64,000 nt of DNA from Paracoccaceae bacterium. Its GTDB lineage: Bacteria; Pseudomonadota; Alphaproteobacteria; Rhodobacterales; Rhodobacteraceae. The position numbers and the translations under genes were made by a program. The stretch spans positions 1 to 64,000 of the forward strand of contig JAIXSA010000156.1 in the NCBI GenBank assembly GCA_027484915.1, written 5' to 3'. Below, piece by piece: positions 48,284 through 57,558 of the stretch; the stretch's first letter is position 1, and every line of letters begins with the position of its first letter. The notes under the pieces were generated by a model, which saw nothing but the letters and a program-made list of their open reading frames with translations, did no database searches and was not told the DNA's origin.

Positions 48284-51200
48284 TTGAAGTTGCCGAACAT
48301 CTTCAGGTCGAAGGGGTTGTCGACCGAGGCGGCACGCAACTCGAAGGCCGCCGAGAAGCCCGAAAGACCAAGGCTGAGGTTGAACACCTCGGGCAGCGAG
48401 GTTCCCGAGAGGCTGCCTTTGCGGATCAGCCGCAGCCAGGCCCAGGAGCCGGTTTCCGACGTCAGGACCTCGCCCGTGCCATCGGCTGGCTGGAACGAGA
48501 GCGAGATGAGATTGGTGCCGTCCGGGCCGGGCCAGGTCATCGGCATCGGGCGGGTGGCGGCGTTGAGATAGGTCAGCACCTGCCCGTCTACGTTCAGGGT
48601 GACGCTGGCCGCGTTGGGCGTCAGGTCCTTGGCTTCCAGCGTAAAGGCCATGACGGGGCCAGTGCCGCCGGGGAAAAGCCCGTCACGGATCGACCGCGCG
48701 CGCTCGAACGGGGCGAGGAGCGCGCCGTCAAGGCCGAAGTCGGCGCGCCAGGCCCAGGGTTTCACCGTAGTGTCGATGTAGGGCAGGAGGTTGTCGGTCA
48801 CGAACTTGTCGATCCGCGCACCGGGGGCGAACAGTTCGCGGAAGTCGGCGACGTTGACGTCGATGGCCGAGGCTTCGTCGAACGGGTAGCGACCTTCCGT
48901 GGCCTTGACGCAGAAGTCGTAGACATCGGCGCGCCAGCGGTCGTTCAGTTGGGCGATCACCGCGTCGCGGGTCACGGCGATGGTATCGCCCGCAATGCCC
49001 GCGACCCAATCGTCCAGCGGGTCAGGCAGCGTCTTTGCCGCGTTGGCGACAGCGCCGGTCAGCTCTCCCAGACCGCCACGGGCGAGGAGGGTTGCCTCGG
49101 GGTCGGGCGAATTCATCGCGCTGGCCAGTTCCTTTGCAAGTCCGTCCAGCTGCAGGCCGACGTCGTCAAGCAGGGGCGGCAGGCCGTCGACCTCCTCGAT
49201 GGCGGCCTTCAGGGGCGCGAAGTGCAGCGCGATGTCGGTGCCGGGAGGCGGCCCTTCGATGCCGCCGGTCGAAGTGGCAAGCTTGCTGCCCGCCTTGAGC
49301 AGTTTGCCCACCTTGCCCAGCTTGGCGGTTGCCTTCTTGACGACGCCGTCCGCTGCCGCGTTCTCTTCCTCGGGGATGACACGGGTCAGGTCGACCTCGT
49401 CCACCACGGCGCGGACGAGGCGGCGGAGCGTGCTGTCGGGGCTGGCGAGGTCCTTCATGTTGGCCGTGGCTGTGGGCAGGTCGGTGATCGGGGCAAGGCG
49501 GATGTCGCGCAGGAAGCCGTTCCACTGGGCGATGAAATCATCCTGGTAGAGCTTGAGGATATCGGCCTCCAGCGAGGCGACCGAGGCGTCGGAGCTTTCG
49601 GCGCAGCCGCCGGCGAAGACCTGCTGGTCCAGCGCGGCGGTGGCGGCGACTTCGGGGATCAGGGGCAGGACAGTGTTGTGGAAGCCGTCGTAGGTGAAGG
49701 CACCCGGAAGGCCGACGCGGAGGGTCTTTTCCGAGATGCGGGTCAGGACGCGGGTGGCGTTGGGGCCTGCCTTTTCGGCCGGGATCCACTCCGGCAGGGC
49801 GGTGACGGTGGGATCGGATATGAGCGCGCTGTAGGCGCGGGCGGCCAAGGGGATGGTGCAGATCGACTGCAGGGCCTGCTGGACGAGGTCCTGGTCGGGG
49901 GCGATCTTCTGTTCCTCGGACCCCATGCGGTCGATGGCGGCAAGCTGGTGTTCCAGCGCGGCTTCGGTCGGGAAGGGGTCAGTGGGGGCGTTCAGGGGAA
50001 GCTGGTCCTGCCACCACTGCGCCGCGAATTGGCGGTCGTAAGGCGCAAGGCCGGTCATCATGTAATAGACCTTCAGCGCGCCCAGGAGGTATTCCGGGTC
50101 CCGGATCTGGCGCCACATCGTGGCTTCCAGCATGGCGACCATCCGGGGTTCCAGGATGTTGCGCAAGGAGCGGTCATAGGCGATGCGCTGTGCTTCAGCC
50201 AGTTCGGAGCGGGCGGTCGGGCCGATGTAGGTGAGGGGTGACGTCTGGACTTCGGTCGCGGCTGCCTCCACCTCAGTCACGCCTTCAAGGGCGAGTTCGA
50301 GATCGAGCGGGTCGGTCGGGGCTTGCCGGGCGGCGACATTGGCCAGGCGGCCGGAGAGATCGGCCAGCAGACGTTCCTGGTCGTCAATGCCGCCAGAGTA
50401 GCGCAGGAAGCTGAAGAGGAACACGAGACCGGCGATGAGGGTGACAAGCGAGGCCCCGGCGATGGAGCCGCGCCAGATCCATTTGCGGCGCTCTTCGGCG
50501 GCGGCGTCGAAGGTGCCAAGACCGGCCTCGGGGAAGATGAGGTCGGTCAGCATGTTGCGCAGGAAGTAGGAGCGCTTTTCGCCGAAGGCGCGGCGGGGGG
50601 CGGCGTCGGCGTTCAGGCCGAAGGAACCGGCTAGTTCGCCGACCAGCCGGTCGATGGGCGATCCTTCCTGGGTGGCCGAAGTCAGGTAGAAGCCGCGCAG
50701 CCAGGGGCTTTCCTCATACCGGCTTTCGCCGAAGACGGTGTCGATCAGAAGCTTGAGCGGGGCTTCCAGGCGTTCGACTTGCGAGGGGAAGCGGAAGACC
50801 TCGGCCCGTTGGTCAAGCGGCACATCCTCGGCCATGCGGGTGGTGAGACGGGTTTCGAGGTTTGCCAGAAGCGCCTTGATCTCGCGTTCGATGGTGGTGC
50901 GGTCGATGCGGGCGTCAGTGGGGAGAGTGGCGCCCCAGACCTGCTCGCGGTCCTTGGTGGGGAGGGTGCCGAAGAAGGCCTCAAACCCGGGGACGAGGTC
51001 GACCTTGGTGAGCATCAGGTAGACCGGCAGCTGGATCTGCAGGCGTTCGCGGAGTTCGGCGAGGCGCTTGCGGATCTCGCGGCCGTGTTCGCGGACGGAG
51101 GCTTCGCCGGCGAGGAGTTCCTTGAGGCTGAGGGTCAGGATCACCCCGTTCAGTGCGCGTTTGCCCCGGTGCTTCTTCAGCATGTCGAGGAAGCCCAGCC

Positions 51201-51795
51201 ATTCGGCCGAGTCGATTTCCGGGTCGCTTTGCTGCTGGACGTAGCGGCCCGCGGTGTCGACGAGGACGGCGTCCTCGGTGAAAAACCAGTCGCAGTTGCG
51301 GGTGCCGCCGACGCCCTTCAGGTCATCCGACAGGTCGATGGGGAAGTGCAGGCCCGACTGGCGCAAAGCGGTGGTCTTGCCGCTGCCGGGGGGGCCGATG
51401 ATCACATACCACGGCATGTCGCGCAGGAATTTCTTCCCGCCGAGCTTGGACCGTTTCATCTCGGTCAGGACAGAGGCGAACTTGGTGTTGATCTCGGCGA
51501 CGTTGGCCTCTCCCGGAAGCGAGACCTTGGGGCGTTCCGGCTGGGCGAGTTCGGTCACGAACAGCTGGTTCTTCTTCGCGGCGCGAAGCTGCGCGAGGAG
51601 AAGGGAGAAAAGCCAGAGAACCAGGATGACGGCGATGACGATCATCCGGACGAGATCGTCTTCCAGCGGGACCATCGCCCCGACCGAGACGAGGGGGCCG
51701 AAGAACCAGATCAGCGTGCAAAGAAGGACGACGCCGATGAAGGTCCAGAGACGGCGCGAGAAGAGGAAACGGAAGATGGCCTTGAGCACTTTCAT
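48265..51795 (-). CDS. tssM: T6SS membrane-complex protein TssM (IcmF)
   Basis: 1176 residues, full length. Two N-terminal helices (~15-37 and 48-69), a cytoplasmic NTPase-like domain with Walker A GPPGSGKTT at 134-142, a third helix (~445-468, IAGASLVTLIAGLVFLFSFL) and a long periplasmic part with the VasK C-terminal domain (YIDTTVKPWAW, LNVDGQVLTYLNAATRPMPM). TssM spans the envelope together with TssL and TssJ. Its ATG directly follows the tssL stop (TAG-ATG on the minus strand). All expected regions are present, so this is the working TssM of the locus. Confidence 0.95.
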   Translation of the reverse strand: MKVLKAIFRFLFSRRLWTFIGVVLLCTLIWFFGPLVSVGAMVPLEDDLVRMIVIAVILVLWLFSLLLAQLRAAKKNQLFVTELAQPERPKVSLPGEANVAEINTKFASVLTEMKRSKLGGKKFLRDMPWYVIIGPPGSGKTTALRQSGLHFPIDLSDDLKGVGGTRNCDWFFTEDAVLVDTAGRYVQQQSDPEIDSAEWLGFLDMLKKHRGKRALNGVILTLSLKELLAGEASVREHGREIRKRLAELRERLQIQLPVYLMLTKVDLVPGFEAFFGTLPTKDREQVWGATLPTDARIDRTTIEREIKALLANLETRLTTRMAEDVPLDQRAEVFRFPSQVERLEAPLKLLIDTVFGESRYEESPWLRGFYLTSATQEGSPIDRLVGELAGSFGLNADAAPRRAFGEKRSYFLRNMLTDLIFPEAGLGTFDAAAEERRKWIWRGSIAGASLVTLIAGLVFLFSFLRYSGGIDDQERLLADLSGRLANVAARQAPTDPLDLELALEGVTEVEAAATEVQTSPLTYIGPTARSELAEAQRIAYDRSLRNILEPRMVAMLEATMWRQIRDPEYLLGALKVYYMMTGLAPYDRQFAAQWWQDQLPLNAPTDPFPTEAALEHQLAAIDRMGSEEQKIAPDQDLVQQALQSICTIPLAARAYSALISDPTVTALPEWIPAEKAGPNATRVLTRISEKTLRVGLPGAFTYDGFHNTVLPLIPEVAATAALDQQVFAGGCAESSDASVASLEADILKLYQDDFIAQWNGFLRDIRLAPITDLPTATANMKDLASPDSTLRRLVRAVVDEVDLTRVIPEEENAAADGVVKKATAKLGKVGKLLKAGSKLATSTGGIEGPPPGTDIALHFAPLKAAIEEVDGLPPLLDDVGLQLDGLAKELASAMNSPDPEATLLARGGLGELTGAVANAAKTLPDPLDDWVAGIAGDTIAVTRDAVIAQLNDRWRADVYDFCVKATEGRYPFDEASAIDVNVADFRELFAPGARIDKFVTDNLLPYIDTTVKPWAWRADFGLDGALLAPFERARSIRDGLFPGGTGPVMAFTLEAKDLTPNAASVTLNVDGQVLTYLNAATRPMPMTWPGPDGTNLISLSFQPADGTGEVLTSETGSWAWLRLIRKGSLSGTSLPEVFNLSLGLSGFSAAFELRAASVDNPFDLKMFGNFKCPTKF

Positions 51796-53259
51796 CTAGA
51801 GCTTCTTCTCGATCTTGATCTCGATGCGGCGGTTTTCGGCGCGGCCCTGCTTGGTCTTGTTGTCGCCCACGGGCTCGCTGTCTGCGCGGCCTTCCGACGC
51901 CAGCAGTTCCGGCGGCACCCCCGCGGCGGTCAGAAGGTCGGCGATGGTCTTGGCGCGGGCCTCAGAGAGGCCCTGGTTTGAGGCGAAGGGGTTCGAGGCC
52001 TGGACGGGTACGCTGTCGGTGTGACCGATGATGGTGACCTTGCCGATGACGTCGATGTTTTCGGTAATGCACGCAGCCAGCGCGGTCACGAGGGGGCCGT
52101 AAACTTCGTTGATGTCGGCCTTGGCACTGCGGAAGACCTCGGGGTTCGACCCGCGCAAGGTCATGAAGGCAAGGCCCACGTCATCCTTCCCGCTGAGTGC
52201 GGCGGCGGTGTCTTGCGGCGCCTTGGCCAGGCACGAAGGGACGAGTTCGATCACCACCGGCTTGATCTCGATCTCGGGCGCTGCGGGTTCGGCGTTGGTG
52301 CGGACAGGGCGGAAGATTTCGGCCCGTTCGGGGGGCGGAAGAAGGCGTGCGAGCGCGTAAAGCTGGGTGGCCTTGTTCGACAGCTGGATGCCCAAGCCGA
52401 CATAGATCGCGGTGATGACGGCAACGGCGGCCAGCCCAATGGTCCATAGGGGGACGGCAAACCGGGGCTTTTCGTCTGGCGCGACGACGCCCTTCCAGTG
52501 CGGGGAGAGTGGGGCAGCCTCGGCCTCGGGGTTGCGGATGGCGCGGGCGATGGCGGACCGCATGGCGAGGAGGGCTGCGTCGCCGGTGCGGCCCTCGACC
52601 CGGTATTTCCCCCGGAAGCCAAGGTTCAGGCAGTGGAAGCCCAGTTCCAGGATCTCGGGGTCGCGGTTGGGGTAGCGCAGAAGCTCTTCCAGCCGGTCGA
52701 AGAACTTGGTTCCGGCGTCGACCTCTCCGGAAAGGCCCACGACGAGGGGTTGGCGGGGCCAGCTGGAATGGCCGCCCCAGGGGGTGTTGAGCGCGATGTC
52801 ATCGACCAGTGCGGCGACGAACCAGGCGGCCTGGTTTGCGCGGGTCATCGGGACGCCCATGCCCACGGCCGAGTCACGCGCGTCGATCAGATTCTCCTGC
52901 AGACGCAGCCGAAGTGCTTCGGCATTGGCCGGTGGCATCGCGCGTTCCAGTTCCGGGGCAAGTTCAAGGAGAGAGGAGAAGGCGACGATCAGCGGGTTCG
53001 GATGCGCGCGGGTGAGGCGCGGTTTCGGGGCGCGCTGGCCGGTGTCCGGAGGGGTGCCGAAGGGTTGGTTGTAGCCCTGGCCGTATTGCTGGCCGCCATA
53101 GGCTTGTCCGCCATAGGGCTGCTGCGGGGGCGGCGCGGGCCGTTCCGCCTCGAAGGTTGGCGGCTGCGGCGTGGTGGCCGGAGTACCGGACTTCACCGGC
53201 CGGATGCGGGTGCGTCCGGCGTCGTTCGACAGGCCGAAGGGATCGTCCGGGTCGCTCAT
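51796..53259 (-). CDS. tssL: T6SS membrane-complex protein TssL (DotU) with OmpA domain
   Basis: 487 residues. An N-terminal ~80-residue linker is rich in Gln/Gly/Tyr/Pro (YGGQAYGGQQYGQGYNQPFG). The DotU domain follows (NPLIVAFSSLLELAPELERA, VAALVDDIALNTPWGGHSSW, LVVGLSGEVDAGTKFFDRL), then one helix (~270-290) and a C-terminal OmpA peptidoglycan-binding domain (IIGHTDSVPVQASNPFASNQ, LSEARAKTIADLL, GRAENRRIEIKIEK). An evolved TssL with built-in wall anchor. It overlaps tssK by 4 bases. Confidence 0.95.
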   Translation of the reverse strand: MSDPDDPFGLSNDAGRTRIRPVKSGTPATTPQPPTFEAERPAPPPQQPYGGQAYGGQQYGQGYNQPFGTPPDTGQRAPKPRLTRAHPNPLIVAFSSLLELAPELERAMPPANAEALRLRLQENLIDARDSAVGMGVPMTRANQAAWFVAALVDDIALNTPWGGHSSWPRQPLVVGLSGEVDAGTKFFDRLEELLRYPNRDPEILELGFHCLNLGFRGKYRVEGRTGDAALLAMRSAIARAIRNPEAEAAPLSPHWKGVVAPDEKPRFAVPLWTIGLAAVAVITAIYVGLGIQLSNKATQLYALARLLPPPERAEIFRPVRTNAEPAAPEIEIKPVVIELVPSCLAKAPQDTAAALSGKDDVGLAFMTLRGSNPEVFRSAKADINEVYGPLVTALAACITENIDVIGKVTIIGHTDSVPVQASNPFASNQGLSEARAKTIADLLTAAGVPPELLASEGRADSEPVGDNKTKQGRAENRRIEIKIEKKL

Positions 53260-54587
53260 CGGTTCACGGCGTAGCAGTCGATTTCGGGTTCGCGCTCCAA
53301 GGCACCCGACACGCCGATGACAAAGCCGGGCGCGTCGGTCAGCTGGGCGAAATGTTCGGACTTCTGGTCAAGCTCCAGGCAGAGGCGCTCTCCATCGTAA
53401 GGTATCTCGCGCGGCTGGGAGTGGAGGGGTTTCAGCGGAATGCCGGGCAGGCGGGATTTCCACAATTTTTCGAAGGCGTCGGCTGCGCCCACGGTGGCTT
53501 GGCTGACGAAGATGCGGCGCAGGCTTTCGTCCGACATTTCAGACCCGATGCGCAGCACGATGCGGCTGGTCTTCAGAAGGTCCGGATTGTCGATCCGGAC
53601 TTTCCAGATGTTCTGGGCGTGGCGGGCCACCTGCAGGGCGCGGGACTTCGGTTCGACGTGCCGGAGCGACAGCATCAGCGACCGCAGCGTGTCGGCCAGC
53701 GCCGCAAAAGCGGGTTGCGGGTCAAGATGGTCATAGGCGGGCAGGTCCGACAGGCGGCGGGAGGAGGAGCCATAGGTCGCCATCCGGCCCGCCAGCCCTG
53801 CGAGTTCCATGAAGAATTCGGACGGGTGGTGCAGGTTCTGTGCCAGCATGTGCGCGACGCGGGGGCGGGCGGTGTTGGCAAGTTCGAGGAGGAGGAGGTT
53901 CTCGATCGACCGGCCCGCGCCGCCAAGCACAAGCTTGCCATGCGCCTCGGCGATGCGGTCTAGGCCGGTGACGACCTCTTGCGCAAGGCCGGAGTACCAT
54001 GGGTTGGCGGACAGGCAAAGGGCCGGGGTCAGCGCACCTTCCGAGATCGCGACGGACCCGTCGGCACGCAGCCCCTCGACCTTGGCGACGGGCAGGGCCA
54101 CATAGCCCGCCGCGTCTTCGCCTGGAAGGATCAGGCGCGCGGCCAAGCGGGCGACCTCCAGCTCTTCGGGTTCCGCACCGCCCCGGATCGCATCGCGGAC
54201 AGTCTGGATCACCCCACGATAGCGCGACCCCGCGGGGTCGGCATGGGCCGGGTCGATGGTGGCAGTGCCGGGGCGTTCGATGGGGACCGCCAGCGACACG
54301 TGACCGGACATGTCGGACTTGATCGGGACGGGGGCGGGGGCGGACATGGTGTCGGGGATCGCGAAGGGGGTGCCGTCCGGGAAGATGCCGGAGGCGGAGG
54401 CGATGGCGACCCGGCCCGCGTCCAGCGCGGGCTTGTCCAGGGTCAGGGAGCGGAAGCCCCAGGCCTGCATGGGCGCGGCCTGAAGCGCGCCGCGCACCAG
54501 GCCTTCGGTATAGCGGTCCTGCTGCTGCAGGTGCTGGGTGCGCAGGAACAGCCCTTCGGACCAGACGACCTTGTTCTTGTCACTCAT
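53256..54587 (-). CDS. tssK: T6SS baseplate protein TssK
   Basis: 443 residues, the standard size. The N-terminus NKVVWSEGLFLRTQHLQQQD is the TssK signature (V.W.EG.FL.PQHFQQ.D). Later blocks include ANPWYSGLAQEVVTGLD and the C-terminal helical shoulder. TssK forms trimers that link the baseplate (TssE/F/G) to the TssL/TssM membrane complex. It overlaps tssL by the ATGA pattern and follows tssJ by about 30 bases. Confidence 0.94.
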   Translation of the reverse strand: MSDKNKVVWSEGLFLRTQHLQQQDRYTEGLVRGALQAAPMQAWGFRSLTLDKPALDAGRVAIASASGIFPDGTPFAIPDTMSAPAPVPIKSDMSGHVSLAVPIERPGTATIDPAHADPAGSRYRGVIQTVRDAIRGGAEPEELEVARLAARLILPGEDAAGYVALPVAKVEGLRADGSVAISEGALTPALCLSANPWYSGLAQEVVTGLDRIAEAHGKLVLGGAGRSIENLLLLELANTARPRVAHMLAQNLHHPSEFFMELAGLAGRMATYGSSSRRLSDLPAYDHLDPQPAFAALADTLRSLMLSLRHVEPKSRALQVARHAQNIWKVRIDNPDLLKTSRIVLRIGSEMSDESLRRIFVSQATVGAADAFEKLWKSRLPGIPLKPLHSQPREIPYDGERLCLELDQKSEHFAQLTDAPGFVIGVSGALEREPEIDCYAVNR

Positions 54588-54618
54588 TCTTGCGTCCTGT
54601 TCCTGGCACCCAAAGGGG

Positions 54619-55077
54619 TCACATCGGGGTCAGCTTGATCCCGCTGGCGGTCACGTCAAGCGCGAACGTCACCGAGTCCGTGGGCGATACTGCAGACTTC
54701 GCGCGGAACTGTTTGCCCGTCGGGTCGCGGAAGCCCGCGACGACGGCGATCATCGCGGTCGTCGCCTCCAGCGCCACGGTCTTTGTTGCCTTTCCGCCAG
54801 GGGCAAGCGTGATGGTATCGGCCTTCACCAGATCGCCGCCCAGCGTGGCCGCGGCGTTCTGCAACCCGAAGAAGTCGGCACCGTCGAAGGCGCCCGAGCC
54901 GCGCAATTGCAGGACCTGCAGGGTCAAGGGCCGGTCGGCGCCGTCGGGACCGGGGTTCATCCCCGCCGTCCCTTGCGCGACGATGGTCACCGCACCCGGC
55001 CCCGCAGGGGCGCAGGCGACAAGGAGGAGCGCACCGCTCCCGATCAGAAAGGCACGGCGTGGAATGTCATTTGTCAT
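54619..55077 (-). CDS. tssJ: T6SS outer-membrane lipoprotein TssJ (SciN-like)
   Basis: 152 residues from ATG 55077. The lipoprotein signal is PRRAFLIGSGALLLVAC|A with the acceptor cysteine near residue 24; the twin-arginine RRAFLIG resembles a Tat-type start. The mature domain is beta-rich (LTLQVLQLRGSGAFDGADFF, ITLAPGGKATKTVALE, IAVVAGFRD), which fits the TssJ fold anchored in the outer membrane and bound to the TssM C-terminus. It overlaps fha by 11 bases. Identified from position and pattern as much as from sequence. Confidence 0.85.
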   Translation of the reverse strand: MTNDIPRRAFLIGSGALLLVACAPAGPGAVTIVAQGTAGMNPGPDGADRPLTLQVLQLRGSGAFDGADFFGLQNAAATLGGDLVKADTITLAPGGKATKTVALEATTAMIAVVAGFRDPTGKQFRAKSAVSPTDSVTFALDVTASGIKLTPM

Positions 55078-56533
55078 CGGTCTTCTCCCTGTTGCCTTCA
55101 TATGCGTCGCGGAAATCCGCCCCGACTTCGCCCAGGAACCGGTCCTCGGCTGCCCGAGCGAGGTCCTTGTAGCGGTCGGTGTAAGCCTTCCAGAGCTTGG
55201 CGTTGCGCCCGCCGGAGAGGAGGCTCTCCAGCATGCCAAGGTCTTCCAGATCCTTCTCCACCGCCGCCGGATCGAAGCGGTCGATCATCCGGCGCAGCGC
55301 GGACTGAACCCCGACCCAGGACCGGACCTGATGGTCGGCCAGATCGCGGAACGCCGCGTTTATCGCGGTGTCGGGATCCAGGTAGCCGGGTCCCTTCGGC
55401 GTGACGAGGGCCGCAATGGCCTCGTTCGTGGTGGCAAGGAACTTGAGCGGGTTGACGTCCGTGTTGCTGATCACCGTCTGCGCCACGCGGGCGTTCTGCT
55501 TTTCCTTGGCCCGGGTGCGCAGCATGAGCATCAGCCCCTCGACAAGAAGGCGAAAGCGCTGGCCAAGGGCCTCCATCTCGGCCTCGGCGTCGGGCGTGGC
55601 ACCGGGATCGAGGCCCATGCCCCGAAAGAAGGCCTCGCGCAGGGCAGCGTCGGATGTGGCGGGTGCTTGCGGCAGCGGGGGGGCGGGAGGCGGTTCGCCG
55701 CGCTGACGGGTCCGGTTCTCCTCGTCGATGACGGGGGGCGCAACCGGGGGCTCCGGGATCGGCCGCAGGCGTTCCGGTGCGGGTGGCTCGGGCGCGGGTG
55801 GCAGGGGGTCGGGTGCGGCGACAGGGGGCGGCATGGCCCACCAGTCGCCGGCGGGCGGGGCCGTTGCGGGCTGCACCGAAGGAGGTTCGGGTGCACGAGG
55901 CTTGGCAGGTTCGTCGAAGAACGACCCAAAGCCGAAGTCATTGCCACGTGGCGCTATGGGCTCTGGCACACTGCCGGCGGGGCGTGCGGCCACGGAACGA
56001 TCAAGCGTGAAGGGATCGTCGAAAAGCGGCGGTGGTGGCGCGCGATCCGGTGTCGCATCATAGCGGCGTAGGTCGGTGGGACCCGTGTCGAAGGGCTGCG
56101 GCAGGCCCTCAGGGCGCTGAACCGGCGGGGGCGGCGTGACCGGCGCCGAGAAGAAATCGTCATGCGTCATCTGCCGCTGCGCCGGTCCTTGCGTCCGCGG
56201 TGCCGCCACGGCGACGGAGGTTTCGATCTCGACCCGGATCACCGTGTCTCCAAGCCGCAGGCGCATCCCGGGTTCCAGCCGGGCGGCGTTGCCGGGACCA
56301 AGCGGCTGATCCTTCCCGTCGATGAAAAGGCCCCCCCGGCTGGCATCGGTCACGATGAACTGCCCGGCCTCTCCGGTGATCACGCAATGCTTGCGCGAGA
56401 CGTACATGTCGGGGTCATTGATCTGCCAGGAACACTCCGCCCCGCGACCGATGCTGAACTCGCCCCCCGGATGGCGCATCTCGCGGCGGTCCTGGGGGTG
56501 CGGGCTGTGCTCGATGGTCAAGCGCAGGGTCAT
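55067..56533 (-). CDS. fha: T6SS FHA-domain protein (Fha/TagH)
   Basis: 488 residues. An N-terminal FHA domain (residues ~1-105) has the phosphothreonine-binding blocks GEFSIGRGAECSWQI, VSRKHCVIT and GLFIDGKDQPLG. A ~170-residue proline-rich linker follows and then the T6SS-specific C-terminal helical domain (FFRGMGLDPGATPDAEAEME, LIEGL-like LLVEGLMLMLRTRAKEK). Phosphorylated Fha recruits the machine; it is opposed by the PP2C phosphatase and TagF encoded nearby. ATG 56533 overlaps the tssG stop (ATGA). Confidence 0.92.
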   Translation of the reverse strand: MTLRLTIEHSPHPQDRREMRHPGGEFSIGRGAECSWQINDPDMYVSRKHCVITGEAGQFIVTDASRGGLFIDGKDQPLGPGNAARLEPGMRLRLGDTVIRVEIETSVAVAAPRTQGPAQRQMTHDDFFSAPVTPPPPVQRPEGLPQPFDTGPTDLRRYDATPDRAPPPPLFDDPFTLDRSVAARPAGSVPEPIAPRGNDFGFGSFFDEPAKPRAPEPPSVQPATAPPAGDWWAMPPPVAAPDPLPPAPEPPAPERLRPIPEPPVAPPVIDEENRTRQRGEPPPAPPLPQAPATSDAALREAFFRGMGLDPGATPDAEAEMEALGQRFRLLVEGLMLMLRTRAKEKQNARVAQTVISNTDVNPLKFLATTNEAIAALVTPKGPGYLDPDTAINAAFRDLADHQVRSWVGVQSALRRMIDRFDPAAVEKDLEDLGMLESLLSGGRNAKLWKAYTDRYKDLARAAEDRFLGEVGADFRDAYEGNREKTDDK

Positions 56534-57558
56534 GCGGCCTCCACTGCGGCGACACGGGTCAAGCGCAGGTCGTCGGCGTCCTTGTCGCGCTTGGGCGAAA
56601 GCCACGTGGTGCGGCCAAGCTGGCACTGGCCAAGGCGCGCGTCGGGGATGGCCTCACGCGCCAGTACAAGGCGCAGGTTGAACTCTGTCTCGCGGCCCAT
56701 CGCATGCCGAAGCGCATGGCGAAGGCGGTCGGTCAAGGCGGGGTCGGCAAGGAACTCGGTGAAGCGCGCAAGGGGCAGAGGGCCGACCCGCAGCTCGACA
56801 AGGGTCTGGCGCTGGAAGCTGCGGGCCCCGACGACGGCGGACCGGCCAAGCTGGGCGTGCTGCCTGCCCAGGCGGGATTGCAGGCGGGGCGGGATCTCGG
56901 TCCATGTGCCCAGGAATTCGACAAGGCTGACCGGGGCCTCCAGCAGGTCGCCAAGATAGGCGGTCAGGCGTTCGACACTGTGGACCTGACGGCCAAGCGC
57001 CGTGGCATGGCGCTGTTTCAGCCGCGTCTGAGCATCGGGGACCTTTGGCTTCGTTCCCGGCAGGGCGACACCCGCCAGCGCTTCCACCAGCGCCTGCACC
57101 CGGCCTGCCGCGCCGTGTTCGATCTGCACCTCGGGTCGCGCATCGCCCCAGGCCCGCCAGTAAAGCGCCATCATCCGGTGCTGCAAGAGATTGCAGAAAT
57201 CAAGGAATGTGGTGTCCGAAGCCGCATCGCTGCCCTCGGTGAACCAGCGGTCGGACAGGCGGCCAAGAACCCAGCGGGTCAGGTGCAGCGGCATCGCGCC
57301 CTCGGGGCCCAGAAGGCCCAGAACCTCGACATCCACCTTCGGCGGGGCTCCGGGATGGAAGCCTGCCACGTCGCGTGTCCCGAAGGTCAGCCGGGCCCGC
57401 TGGCCCAGGCGCGCGGGTTCCCGAGACGGTCCGCCCGACCGGCCAAAGCGCATCTGGTCGCGCTCAAGCCGGCGCAGCAGCTCGAAAAAGCCCATGCTTT
57501 CCGGCGCGGGCACGTCTCCGGTCAGATCAGGGCGCGGTTGCCCGGCGTCATCGGCCAC
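56530..57558 (-). CDS. tssG: T6SS baseplate protein TssG
   Basis: 342 residues starting at a GTG preceded by AGGAGGA, inside the 3' end of tssF (37-base overlap). Blocks seen: MGFFELLRRLERDQMRFG, the characteristic N-terminal FF.L.R.LE pattern; FLDFCNLLQHRMMALYWRAW in the middle; FLGTWTEIPPRLQSRLGR; and VELRVGPLPLARFTEFL. TssG with TssF and TssK builds the baseplate wedge. Length matches the family. Confidence 0.93.
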   Translation of the reverse strand: MADDAGQPRPDLTGDVPAPESMGFFELLRRLERDQMRFGRSGGPSREPARLGQRARLTFGTRDVAGFHPGAPPKVDVEVLGLLGPEGAMPLHLTRWVLGRLSDRWFTEGSDAASDTTFLDFCNLLQHRMMALYWRAWGDARPEVQIEHGAAGRVQALVEALAGVALPGTKPKVPDAQTRLKQRHATALGRQVHSVERLTAYLGDLLEAPVSLVEFLGTWTEIPPRLQSRLGRQHAQLGRSAVVGARSFQRQTLVELRVGPLPLARFTEFLADPALTDRLRHALRHAMGRETEFNLRLVLAREAIPDARLGQCQLGRTTWLSPKRDKDADDLRLTRVAAVEAA